Numbered from the stretch's first letter, positions 11,105 through 22,540 are shown. The stretch: 23,207 bases of DNA from Chromera velia (GCA_018398765.1 JAHBMJ010001317.1:90293-113499); one strand, 5' to 3'. The notes: generated by a model from the letters alone, not told the origin. Program-made: numbers and translations.

Positions 11105-11985
11105 TACGTAATATCAGTAGCATAACATAAATCCAATATAATTCATTATTACTAAAACATCTAGAGTGCATGAACATCATTGTCACATCAAACTTAATTG
11201 TTATGAACTTAGAACTTAACTGACGTTAAATTCCTAGTCTGACATTGTTATAGTAGTCAAATTCAGTTGAATATTAGATTCAGACTATATCATTCAGTTT
11301 AAGTTTCTAAAATCGGTATACCACTCATTATTTAGCTCACTACTGTACATTTACCTATAAAAACCATATTTAACCTTGTATCAATGATAGTTAAAACCGC
11401 AGTGACCACGCCTTAGACCGCGCAGTGCGGCACTCCAAGTCTGTTAGTGACTCCACACTCTGTCCGATGCATAGAGTGTTCATCACGTTTGGTGAAACGA
11501 CCGCTTTTCTATATCAAATCGATGATCAACAGTGCGGTTAAGAGAGGAAGAGATCGAAGAGATAGCCTCAAATCGGACGAAACAAAAAAGAAATGCAGGT
11601 AGTTTGCTGTTTTTCACTCTCACAGCAGGCATTTGAAGCCGCATTTTTGAACGAATCGTCAACATTCACAAGTATCCATTCTGCAAAATTTGTGAAGAAT
11701 TCGAATTCGATCAGGATCATCCTGTTTTCGTTCTCATCCCGGAGGGTCCTGCTCTCTTTTTTCTCCCCCCCCAAATCCCCCTTCCTTTCGCCCTCCTCCT
11801 GCGACGTCATCGACAACACATCGCTATTGCCCCCCCGTGCCCCCCTCTTGCGACGCGACTCCGACCCCCGTTCGTGAATGGGAAATTCACTTTCAATCNN
11901 NNNNNNNNNNNNNNNNNNNNNNNNNCCCCCCCGGCTCAAGTCTCTTCTTCTGTTCACTCTCCGTTAATTCTTCCTCTGAGATCAG
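11105..11985. other. Intergenic region with AT-rich DNA and a 27-N gap
   Basis: 11105-11410 is AT-rich and has no ORF. 11411-11898 has no convincing gene; the small open frames on both strands are low in information and cross the gap. N residues occupy 11899-11925 and abut a C-run (11926-11932). The 3' UTR of the minus-strand PARP-like gene probably begins just left of 11986. Confidence 0.5.
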
Positions 11986-14096
11986 TTAATCGAAGTTGCA
12001 TTTCTTCCCATCAGTGATCTTTCCACACCGCACACACCTGCAGTCGTCCAGATGGCGATATTTGATCAACAAAAGGGGGAGCGCTCTCTCTGTATGAAAA
12101 AGGCAAAACTCTGAGTGATCGACTTCTGCGGTAGGATCGACTGAGCGGGGGACTCCCCAGATCGATTCGTACTTAGAAGGAGCGGCCAGTCGATGCACCC
12201 TCTCATCGCTCTGCCCTCTCTCTGCAAAAGGACATTCAATGCCCCCAGTCTGACTGCAAACATCACCACTGCCAGGACTGGCTTTCCATCTTCCCCTCTT
12301 TCTAGAGGCTGATGAGCCTCTGGGCCTGCATTCAAGTCTGCCTTGCTAAAGTGTGGCGTCACATAAAACCCCTTCCCAAACAAACTGCCATTTTCTGACC
12401 CCGCTTTCCTCTGATCTAATCCGTCCACGCAAATTTGCATGCGAGTCGCCTCATCCGCACCGTGAAACAAAATTACTTCCCCGTCATTCAGTAGCATCCA
12501 ACCCCCATTTTGTTCATTTTGACCCACCGATTCTCTCAAGTATCGGTGCCCGGCCGTCAAGGAAGGATGGTGTTTTCCAAAATGCTGCTCTACACCATCC
12601 AACGTGATATCTGCAGACGCCTGCACAGCTGCAGACACATCTACCCCATCCGGGTCCTTCTGGATAGCGAGAGTGCGCTCTAGAGCGTAATTCTGTCTCA
12701 GAGGACAGGAAGGGGTGGCTACTCTCACTTCAAGGACCTCGAATTCTGGCGGCGGCCACCAGAGGTCGTCGGGGGTGGGGGGAGAGGCGACGCGTCTGTG
12801 ATAGACCAACGTCTCAGACAGAATGGCCTTGAGACTGTTTTTTCTCTGATTCAGGCCGTCTTTCGTCCCGAAAAACTCTAGTTCCTGCTCATCCTCTTCA
12901 TCAACCTCATCGTCCTCTTTCCCCCTACTCCCCCTCTCATGCTGGCCTAGAAACGCACCCCCATTTCGTTGGTGCACCAACGCAAAATAGGCACTCACCG
13001 CACGCATGTCCGACTTCTCCTTCTCTCTTTCTGCTTCAATGTCTGCGCGAACAGAGTCATTCAGACTTCGTTTGTAGGGTGATGGAGCCTCAATGCGTGC
13101 AACGACACCCGCAGACGGACGAGGTGGGCTTCCAGGAGGGGAGTCCTCGCTTCGGAGCTGGTAGAGACTGCCGTCTGGTCCCTTAAAAACCTCTCCCGAC
13201 TCCGCCAATTTGCTTGCCGATTTGCGACTGTCAAAAGATTCAGTAGTCACTTGAAACGACTGTCGCGTTTTGTCCAGAGTAATGGAGACAGGGTAAGCAG
13301 TGAATTTCTTTTTCGGACGACCCTTTGAAGCGGGGGACTCGGGGGGTTGCATTGGCACCGCCTCAGAGGCTGCTGCTGCTGGAGGTGGTGGTGCTGCGCT
13401 TGATGAAGAGGCTTCCGACGTCTGCTCTCCCCGGCCTTGTGACTCAGCAAAACTCCTTTTCATCCCCCCCTGACACCCTGAAACAACGACTCGAAGTGTT
13501 GAGTCTCTTTGAACTCCAATCTGCCCGAGACAGAGAGAGTCTCCCCTCTGTTTGCCGTTGAACAGAATGCGCAAAACGTACTCGGGATATCCTTCCTGGT
13601 CCTCAATGGTCTTTTTGACCTGCACGCTCACACACCCAGAGGAAAGAAGAGCAACAAACATCCAGTCGTTCTTGAAGCCTTGGCGCGTGATGCTTGGGTG
13701 GAATTGACTGAGGTAAATTCTGGACGCAAGTCGAAAAGTAAGTGGTTGATTGGTTTAGTGACCGTGCGATGAGAAGGATGACCGACTTACTCAAGGGACT
13801 TCCTGTATGTATTCTGGCGCTCAAATGGCCTCTGTTCTGTCACACACCCACCGAGACACATATGTATACACACGCACAAAGTGTCCACATGCACAAACAC
13901 ATGCTCGTTGGAAATCCCCCCCCACTTTGACAACTAAACGGAAAGGCTAACGAATAAGCATCAGCAGAGGCCGATGATCAATGACGAAAATTTTGCGCGA
14001 CGGACATGAGAGCGGGCTCCGCCCGTATGAGGAACTGCTCGAATGCTGTCCAATTTGAGGTCATACCAAATCCTCGCTCTGCTTCTCTTCCCCCCT

Positions 14097-14157
<61 letters not shown>

Positions 14158-14435
14158 CTGTGTGGGTGGGTGTGCCTGTCCTCGCGTCTGTGTGTCTGCG
14201 TTTGTCTCTCTACATAAACGTGTGTGTGCAACGATGTGAAAAGAAGTGAAAGCGGGAGTGGAAAAGGCCGAAGACAGAGGAAGAGAACGAAACTGGATGC
14301 AACAAAAACGTTTTGTGCTCTCACCTGTCTCACATAGTCTCTCCGCATTACCCTGGAGATCTTTTCTCGTCCATTCGGAAGCTGAAGGAAAATCGGAAAC
14401 CCTTTCGTGGACTGCGAAGAGTTCGAAGCCTCCAT
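11986..14435 (-). CDS. Ubiquitin-like domain / PARP catalytic domain fusion protein (frameshift in assembly)
   Basis: Model: exon 1 at 14435-14325 (ATG at 14435), phase-0 intron 14324-13620 (CAG|GTGAGA...GTGCAG|GTC), exon 2 at 13619-11986; about 581 aa if one frameshift is corrected. Residues 14-89 form a ubiquitin-like fold: PIFLQLPNG aligns with ubiquitin beta-1, VKKTIEDQEGYP with helix 1, RILFNGKQ with RLIFAGKQ (Lys48 position kept), and QRDSTLRVVV with the last strand, ending in Gly88-Gly89 at the ubiquitin terminus. A Ser/Ala/Pro linker, a basic GRPKKK patch (137-142) and an acidic coiled region follow. The C-terminus is a PARP catalytic domain: His423 in LFHGA, Tyr456 in GKGFYVT, and a Glu in EFCLF shortly before LLLIKY, so the H-Y-E triad of polymer-forming members is present. 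The tail has four Cys (CRCVRC...C). The uncorrected frame stops at 12066; the triad Glu lies in the next frame (to 11986). No PARP regulatory helical domain or zinc fingers are seen. Confidence 0.8.
14097..14155. repeat. (TC)n followed by (TG)n in the Ubl-splitting intron
   Basis: About 13 TC units (14097-14122) pass directly into about 16 TG units (14123-14155). The tract lies inside the intron of the Ubl-PARP gene. Predicted frames across it encode only Ser-Leu and Val-Cys repeats. Confidence 0.9.
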
Positions 14436-14679
14436 TTGAGTCCTCTGAATGCAGAGCACAGAGGGGGGGAGGGGAAGGGGAAAACCTGTGCGCTGTCTTT
14501 CGACGAGTAGGAAAAACAAATCGTTCAGGACGCCGTCAATTGCATGATCTCTGTTTTGCCCGGAGAGAGGAGGAGGGATTGGTCAGGTCACAGATCAGGA
14601 GATGAGAAGCAGAAAGGGGAACAAAACAGCAACAGAAAGACCCCCTACCTTCCAAATCCCCTTTCTTTTCATCGTTCTC
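14436..14679. other. Short spacer between two tandem minus-strand genes
   Basis: This 244-bp stretch separates the proposed stop of the large orphan gene (14680) from the proposed ATG of the Ubl-PARP gene (14435). It must hold the former's 3' UTR and the latter's promoter/5' UTR. The Ubl-PARP frame stays open upstream of 14435 for some distance, and an acceptor-like ATTCAG at 14450-14445 could mark the end of a 5' UTR intron. Confidence 0.4.
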
Positions 14680-17071
14680 TCATCTACTCAGAAAGAGAAA
14701 CACAGGGAGATCCTTACACCATATGTCTCCAAATTCCGTCTCCCATCTCTCCTCAGGGTCACCAGTCAACCCTTTCTTCGCTTTCTCCACCATGACCAGA
14801 TGAAAAAAAGTGGGAAACGGTAGGCAACAGAAGGGGAAGAAGGGAGAGGAACTTTCTAACAAATCCTCAAAGGTGACCGTTCATTCGTCGACCAAACAGA
14901 CACACCACCAGAGTAAGAGACAGAACGACTGACGTGATTCCAGGTCGGGCAGTCGATTCCCCGACCCCCCTGCCGAATGCACCGCCGGATGAGAGAGGAT
15001 GACTCAGGATGCGTGCTCGTGAGGACGTTCGCTCTGCACATTTCCCCGTTCGAGTGCACAAAGTCCGCTGCCTTCTGGTCGAGGGAGTCCAGGTTCCACC
15101 GCACCTCCACCTTCTTCCAGGCTGTGTACCTTCCCTCGCCTTCGACAAACTCTACATTCTCCACTCTCTGCATGCAACACCAGGCAGACCAGAAAGAGAG
15201 AGGCAGAATGACTCCATGGCTTCTATTATAGGATGTCAAGGAGAGGAAGAAGAGCGGAAAAAGCGAGACAACATTTTTAGAGGAGGGGGAGGAAGAGAGC
15301 TGAGAAGGCAAAGAGACCACCTATCTCTCTTTTCATGAGGCTGCAGAAGGACGGCAAAGAAGAACAAAGCAATCAGTCAGACGAATGGTCCGATGAAATC
15401 CAACCAAACACTGCAGACAAAGAGAACGGAAACGGACTGACGAGGGGAGGAATGGGGACCCTTTCTCTCCTGTGAAAGCCGCGTGCCGCCTTGAGAAACC
15501 CAGGAACAGAGACAAGGTGTTCCAGGTAGTCCCACTGCGGTTCGTAGAATCTACCGGAAGACGGAGAGGGGCGGATTAGATACTGAACATCTCCCGTCTG
15601 GTAAATGACCCTCCGATTGATCACTTCTGCCGGCAGGACTCTCTCCTTCTCCCCGTCTCTGCCGTCCTCGTCATCGCTGTTGTCGTCATCGTCAAAGGCA
15701 TAGCGGAAAGGGACAAAGGGACCGTCTGTGTCAGAGAATGCTTCCTCATCTCCTTCTTCCTCCCTATCTGCATCACCCTGAAGGGAAATATCATCTACCT
15801 CTTCTCCCTCAACCTCGCCTCTCCAGGCCTCTTTCTCTTCCTCCCTCTCCCTCAAGATTTGCATCTTTCCTGAAGGGAAAACAGGAGGACACTCGGGAAG
15901 AAGGTGACAGAACCCCTTCCGATCGGCAGCTGCTCCTAATGCTGCTGCTGCTGTTTCGTCAGGTAGAGTGGTGCTGTTCCCTTTTCCCTTCCCCCTGGCT
16001 CCCTTCTCGCGTCTCCCTTTCGGCACTGCAGGCTGGACCGGAGGGACGAGGGGAGCGGAGTCGTCGTCCATCATGTGCTCTTCCACCACTACGGATGCAC
16101 GACGGTCTTTGTTCTCTTTCGCTTTCTCCTTTTGTGGAGGCTTTGCACCTCCACCCCTCTCCCTCTCTGCCTCCCTCTGTCTGATGGCGTCTTCAGTCCT
16201 CGGGTCGAAGGTGTCCTCGTCGAAGGGGAAATTCTGCAGCAGGAGAGCAGGACAGGGGGGGAAATCAAAGGGCTTTGGAAGAACGCTGGAGTTTATTGCT
16301 CACACTAGAAAGCAAAGTGATGATAGAGATCCCTGACGAATCACGCTGCTCTTGTCTGTCAAAAGCCAACAGAAAGACTCTGCGCGTCCATACAGGCAAA
16401 CAACAAATCCCTCGGGCAGATACGGAAAAGATATTCGAATTCGTGGAGGGAGACATGGAGATGATGCAGGATGAACCGCAAAGTGCCAACAAAAAGAAAG
16501 AAGAGCAGACAGACACGGACGAAAGGAAGAGAAAAACAACTGACCATCGCTTCTGGCGGGAGAACAGTCCGTCTCTGTCTAACGAAGAAGAAATCTTCCA
16601 ACTCCTCCCGTGCACACAAACCCTTCAGGCTCTCCACAGCCTCCCACGAGAGATGTCCACGGGGAAGACCGGAGTCCCACCGAACCAGCACCTCGAGAAC
16701 TCCCTCTCTCCAATCCTCTAGCTCTCTCTCTTGAGAATCAGACATTTCTCCCACTTCGTCTCCCTGCACCCTCTTTCGTTCTTCCACTCTCCCTTCCTGT
16801 GCCTTGCAGAGACTCCAGAAGTCTGCGGAATCTACAGACCGAATGTCCTCAACATCATCTCCAGTCTCCTCACCCCTTCCGCCTCGAAGGCGACTCTTGT
16901 CAGAGAGGACCACGGGGGAGATAGCAGTACTCCCAGCAGCCCCCTTCGCTTTCCCTTTCGACCCCTCCTTTTCCTTTTCCCCCTCGCCCCCTCCTTTGGC
17001 GGACCCTGAAGGCGCCGCATCTGGTCGCCTTCGGACTGCGAGGACCTTCGACACTCTCTGAGAAACACACG

Positions 17072-17111
<40 letters not shown>

Positions 17112-19279
17112 GACACACACACACGCGCGCACGCAGGGGGTGGCAGATCATGAAGAGATACGGTCAGCAGAGTAGGGAACAGAACGTTTCTCTCAGGCCC
17201 TGTCAGAGTTCGTTACAAAGGCTTTGCAGACAGGAGGCAACAACGGAACACGTACAGCACAGAAGACAAGCGAGCGGGAGCTGGACTCCCTCCAGAGGAG
17301 GCACATGCAAATGGGTTGCAGAGGACGCGAAGTGGGGGAACATATTTTCAACAGCTGTAGAGGCACGCTTTCACCGAAACACCCAAGCCAAAGGGAGGAA
17401 TGACGAGGGAGAACAAAAGACATTTGCACAGCCAGAGAGCCGGCGAGGCCAGACCGACGGAGACAGCCCAAACAGAGATGGACGAACTGACCATGTCCTT
17501 GATTTCTCTCGGACGGGGGAAGAGTGGGTTGAGGTCGTGGAAGGATTGGATTTCCCTGTGGAGATGCGGGATTGACTCCATCTCCACGAATCGGGTGGTC
17601 TCCCCAGAGAGGCGTAGTGTCATTCTGTCTCTCTTTGTGACTCTCTTTCTCCACTGGCGCCTTCTAGGGTCCTCTGGAAGGACAACGACGTACTTGAGGT
17701 GTTCCACCCGTCTCCCCAGAAGCTGGTGGGTGTCGATGATCTGCGTGACCTGCGTGCGGAGAGGAAAGGGAAAGGGAGAGGGTGGAACAAATGTGATCTC
17801 CCGACTTTCTTCGTTTCTTTATGACTCGTTCTTCTCTTGACGTGTGCCGCTCAACGCAGGCGGACATCTTCAAGGGGAAAGAAAAAAAGTGTGCGTTCCT
17901 TTGATCGTTTCTCTTGCTGTTTCTCTTTGCCTTTTTCGTCCAAACGAGAGGAGGGCTGGAAAGATCCAAATATCGTCACTCCTCCATTCTCTTTCCTCCT
18001 CAGCCGAAGAGATTCTCTCTCTCTCTCTCTCTCTCCGAAGACCGAAACGGCAGGGCTGGGAGGGAGAAATCAGGATCACGCTTGGAAAATAATCGAGAGA
18101 AGGATCGACAATCATGATACAAACCTTCGACAGAACTCTGCAAGCACACCCAAAAAGCGGAATGATCAACCAGAGACCCACCTGGAGTGGAGGAGGGATC
18201 TTAAGTTTTGTGTGGAGAGCAAGTGCCTTCTGTGCATTCTTCCCGTCTCCCAGCTCGTCGACTCTCACCCACACACGACAGCTGCTTGTGCCCTCAGTCT
18301 CCTTGGTGCCGCCTTTCGATTGCCCCTCCTGCTTTCCGGACAGAGAGTCGTTCGAGTACCGGCAGAGGTACAGAAAAAGGCCGTCTGCACCCTTCTGCAA
18401 CTCCTCTATCTCGTCACACTCCTGCAACCAAACAAACCAACAAGTGCACGGAAGAAAGTGCCCCCCAAGTACAGGAGGGACTCGAACAATTTTACCAACG
18501 GGAAGCGGAGCGCAAGTGACAAAGCGACTGAAAGCAGTTGTCGTGGAAGAAGGCAGAGAGATTTCTTGCACTGGAAGAAAGAGATAAAAAGAGCGGGCAG
18601 AAAGTGAAGTGTGAAGACGACTTCACTCACTGACTGACCGGCATCGACCACATGAGTCCATGTCTGTCCGCATATTCCCGGAGAGTCCTCACTGTGCCCT
18701 CCGGCCCGTCTCCCCACAGACACGAAGGGGGAGACTGTGAGCTTCCTTCTACTCCCTCTCCTCCCCTTGTCTTTTCGGCTTGCTTCTGCTTCTGACTCTG
18801 TAGGTGTATCTGCAGGGCACGGGACATGATGCTTTCCCCCGTCTCTTCTGTCTTAGAGGGCAGCTCGACATCCAGGTTGGAGGGTGTGCTCCAGACTGCT
18901 CTGAGAAGCAGAGTGCGAGTCTCTTCCTTCTTTTCTGCAGTCCCTTCGTCTTCATCATCACCTTGTCTGTCCCCGTCCCCTTTGACTTCCCTCTCCCCTG
19001 TCTTGTCTGCCCCCCCCTCCTCCTTCTGCCATCTGTGCCCGTGCACACGACAGAAAGCCCCCCTCTTGAGGTCTGGAGAGGCCGCCTCCGAGGAGCCTTC
19101 TGAGAGCTTCTGAAGCAGCAGAAGGGTCTTGCTGCTGCCAGTGTAGAGGGAGACGGGCGCGTACTTTTTGGGAGGAACTTCCGGAGTCGGAGGAGGCATG
19201 CGAGGAGCCTGCAGAGATAAGAGACACGAAAGAAGGAAGGGAGAGAAAGAAAGAAAGAAAGAAAGCAAGCAAGCAAGAA

Positions 19280-19315
<36 letters not shown>

Positions 19316-22300
19316 AAAAAAGAAAAGAAAGAAAGAAAGAAAGAGAGTACCGAACATGTCTTCACGATTTCCTTTTGCTCTTCCGACGAAAGAAAAGTAG
19401 AAGACTGGCAAAGGAGCCATATTAATCCAGAGGACACATAGACACATTGAAAAGACTGGAGTCACAAAAGAAATGAGAAGAAACTATGGAAAAGAAATCT
19501 ACCGAAGAAAATAAAGGGGGCATGAAAAAAAAGAAGAATCACAGAAGACACTTAGACCATTCAGCTACACCTCGACTCACGTCATGCTCCTGAAGAGCCT
19601 CGAGTCTTCCTCTTCGGCAGCTTTCCGTCTCCCCCCCCCATTGAAGTCGGGCTCTCCCTCTCCCCCATCCCCTTCATCATCAGCATCCTCCACCATGTCC
19701 ACAACCATCTGTGCCTCTCCTCTCCCTATGCCCCCCCCTTCTTCGGTCTCTGTCACAAATTCCTTGAGGAAAACTCCACGACGGGCTTCCCTCTTCTCGC
19801 GCTCCTTGTAGAGGCGCAAGCCCTCTCTCAACCTTCTCATCGTGTCGGCGTACGCCTTCAGGGCACTCACTCCGCCAGCACACTTCCGGATTTCCGGCAG
19901 AGGAAGGAAGCTGCGGTAATCTGCACCCATTCATTCATTCATTCATTTATTCATTCATTCATTCATTCATTCATTCATTATCTAACTCACTCACAACTTC
20001 ACGCAGATGTGCAAATTGGAGTCCGTGAAGTTTACATGAAAGCAACAAGTCACCATATACCGACAGCCTGCACATCACCCTCAGAACGACCGACAATCGA
20101 AGAGCCAGCCAGAACAGCGGATCGAGTGTCACAAACCGCTTTTCGATCACCCAAAACGACTGATCAAACCTTTTTCTACTGAGAAGGAACAAATCACCTC
20201 CTCGACTATGATGCTTCCTTCATTTCACCATTCTGTACTGAGAAGAGAAGACAAGACGGCAATGGACTTCATGAGGGTGGCAGTCAGTCGCTTTCCCTGT
20301 GGGCTCTCCCAAAGTGAAACTCTCTCACGCATTCGTTCAATCGCAATGTTTGTATTCATTTTCTACACTCACATTCGTTCCAAAATCCTTCTGACCACGC
20401 ATTCACCTTTGAATCCTCTCCAATTGCATTCGAAGAAATCCATCCGATACTGTCCGATCGAGGGCACGGCCACTTCCTTGGAGGTGTGGGACACGATTTC
20501 CTCCACGAAGAAGCCCTCTTCGTCTTCTTCCTTTTCTTTCGCTTTGTCCTGGTTCTCTGCTTCCTCATCAGTGCTGTCTATCCAGACGCCCTCTCCTTCC
20601 TCCACTATTTCGTCCTCTTCCTGCTCACCCTCGAGGTCCTCCTGTTTCCCCTCTTCTTCCTCTGTGTCGGGGTCTCTCTTCTCTGCCTGCCTTTCTGATC
20701 TTCTGATCGAATCTGGCGGCTGCTCAGTTGCAGGAGAGAGACAAGAAGGGGGATACGGAGGGCGGGAAGAAGATCTGGCAGAGGTAAGAGAGACACGAAC
20801 AGACGGCATTTCTTCGTCCTCCTTCTGCCTCACTGCGCTCTCTCCCTCTCCTTCCTTGCCGTCTTCCATTTCCTTCACTCTTTCCGCACTGATGCTTTTC
20901 TGCACTTCCTCATCCTCTTCCTCAACCCCCTCGTCTTCATTTTCGTCATTTGGAGGGAGTTCGCGCCAGACAGGGGCAGGGGCAGAGAGGGAGAGAGAAA
21001 CGGCACGCGAGGCAGCACTTCGGAAGTGGTTGTGTGAGGCCATCAATCGACTATGGCGGCGAGCGAGGCTCTTCCCTTTCCCTCTCATATTCTCCTGCAC
21101 ACCAGCAACCCCATCCTCGACAGATCGAGATTTGGGGTCTTTGTTTTCCTTTTCGTTTCCTCTGAAAGAACCCCCCCCGAACGTGAATGTGTTAAGGCCC
21201 TTCCCTGCCACGTCGGCAGAGCTGACAGGCCTTGACACCCCAACGAGTTCTTCTTCTTCACTTTCTCTCTTTAACTCTCCATCTTGCTGGCTTTGATCTG
21301 TGCGTGGGGGTATGTGAGGAAGAGAGAGATGTGCTTTCGGGAATGAAGGAGAAGAGGAAGGGGAACAACCTCGACGCGGAGAAAAGAAGGAAGCAACACC
21401 GAGAGCCGTCTCCTCCCTGCCTGTCTCTCTTTCTCTCTCTCGAAGAATCGATTCGAGTGCATAGGGCGGATGCCAAAAGCACCCCTGCCCAGTTTCGCCA
21501 CACGCTTTCTCACACACGCATTGATCAGCGTCGGCCTCATAGAGACCGCCCTTCTCATGCGTACACGTACAAGGACGGAAGGAGAGGGGGCGACCTCGCA
21601 TGCCGGGAGAGTGCGAGAGACGATCTGTAGGATCGAATGCAGATATACCGAGCAGCCCTTCTCCACCCCCGAAACCGTCTCCATGCGTCTGCGTCTCTGG
21701 AAGTCTGAAGGATCGCGCAGACAAACCTCCAGACGCACCCAGAGACGGTTGTGCTGCCCGTCCATTCCAAACTCTCGGCATGCGCGTCCATTCTTCCTAG
21801 CTTCTCTGGTAAGGGGGAAGGAATGCCGGGAGGCAAACGGATGTTACGCATACTCCTTCTCAAAGAGGCGCGGAAAGGAAGGGGACTTGGTGCAGGACTT
21901 TCATCTTCCCTCCCCAGTCCCTCGACCCTTCTCTCCTTCTCTGCCCCTCCCAATATCCCTACAGCTCCTGCAGGAGAGCGGAAAGGGAAGCCGTGCGACG
22001 ACACGGAAGAATCGCCTGCGTGTTGATGAAAGTCATGTTGGTCTGCTTGGCGGTGACGTCCATGGTTGTAGTTCATAAACGCGGTTGCTGATCCTGTTCG
22101 AACTGAAAGAGACGGGGGACCAAAAAAGCCCCCTCCCGAAGCGGGTGCCGACCGAGATGCAGACGGCTGGGGGGAGCACAGGTGGCTGGCGGCGGGGCTG
22201 CCGATGTACTCGTGGTGGGAGGAGGGGGCGGAGACGGGAGGGGAATGCAGAGGCCTCCTCCCTGGTTGGGGACCTGCAGTGAGTGGAAAAGGGAAGGAGA

Positions 22301-22540
22301 CGGTCGACACCTGAGGGGAAATTTGTTTCTTTCTGCAACGCTCTTTGTCTGTGGTTGAAGGAAGCGGACACAAAAGGAAGGAGCAGCTGAAAAAGGGGGT
22401 GGGGGCTGCTAACCTGAAAACTGTTCAACATGCCCCGCCGCTGCTGCAGGGGGCATCGTGTAAAAGCCGCCGTTGGATGGGGAGTCTTTTGAGACCCTTG
22501 GTGAAGGATCTGGTCCTCCAGGGAGCAAACCCGTTTGCAT
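14680..22540 (-). CDS. Very large orphan protein, about 1,644 aa in 12 predicted coding exons
   Basis: No recognisable family. Coding exons on the minus strand: 22540-22414, 22273-21963, 21796-20407, 19920-19581, 19404-19351, 19208-18639, 18421-18182, 17749-17492, 17057-16545, 16233-15442, 15167-14934, 14784-14680. Donor and acceptor phases agree at all joins except one, where a single extra G in the nine-G run at 19639-19631 (minus strand) is needed. Five donors are GTCAGT. The N-terminal 150 residues are Ser/Pro/Gly-rich and disordered; exon 3 has a Cys cluster (C-x-C-x14-C-x-C-x3-C-x6-C, 21571-21479) and long acidic stretches; exon 4 holds a basic helical segment (ALKAYADTMRRLREGL). Better-folded parts are in exons 6-9 (EYADRHGLMWSMPECDEIEE, IIDTHQLLGRRVEHLKYVVV) and exons 10-11 (INRRVIYQTGDVQYLIRP, YTAWKKVEVRWNLDSLDQKA). 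The exon 2/3 join (GCT|GTAGGG...GCTAG) is tentative. The ending is also uncertain: without the last intron, translation would stop at 14856. The start is the first in-frame ATG, downstream of a likely 5' UTR exon ending at 22665. Confidence 0.55.
17064..17127. repeat. (CA)n microsatellite in an intron of the large orphan gene
   Basis: CACGCACG followed by about 20 CA units lies within the intron 17491-17058, next to its acceptor at 17059-17058. On the gene strand it is a (GT)n tract. Confidence 0.9.
19245..19345. repeat. (AAAG)n tract filling an intron of the large orphan gene
   Basis: About 100 bp of AAAG/AAGC tetranucleotides on the plus strand is (CTTT)n on the gene strand. It occupies most of the 142-nt intron 19350-19209, so it acts as an extended polypyrimidine tract before the acceptor. 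Confidence 0.88.
19930..19979. repeat. (ATTC)n tetranucleotide repeat next to a splice acceptor
   Basis: Twelve or so ATTC units with one ATTT variant. On the gene strand this is (GAAT)n, ending eight bases before the acceptor GGGTGCAG (19928-19921) of exon 4 of the large orphan gene. Confidence 0.9.

Noticed and set aside
14246-14605. 119-codon plus-strand open frame
   Set aside because: It overlaps antisense to the first Ubl exon, whose alignment to ubiquitin is clear on the minus strand.
19930-19979. Possible CRISPR-like or other array of short repeats
   Set aside because: The units are four bases with no spacers, a plain microsatellite. No spaced repeat array exists anywhere in the window.
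21470-22078. 202-codon plus-strand open frame
   Set aside because: It is antisense to exons 2 and 3 of the large minus-strand gene and has arbitrary composition.
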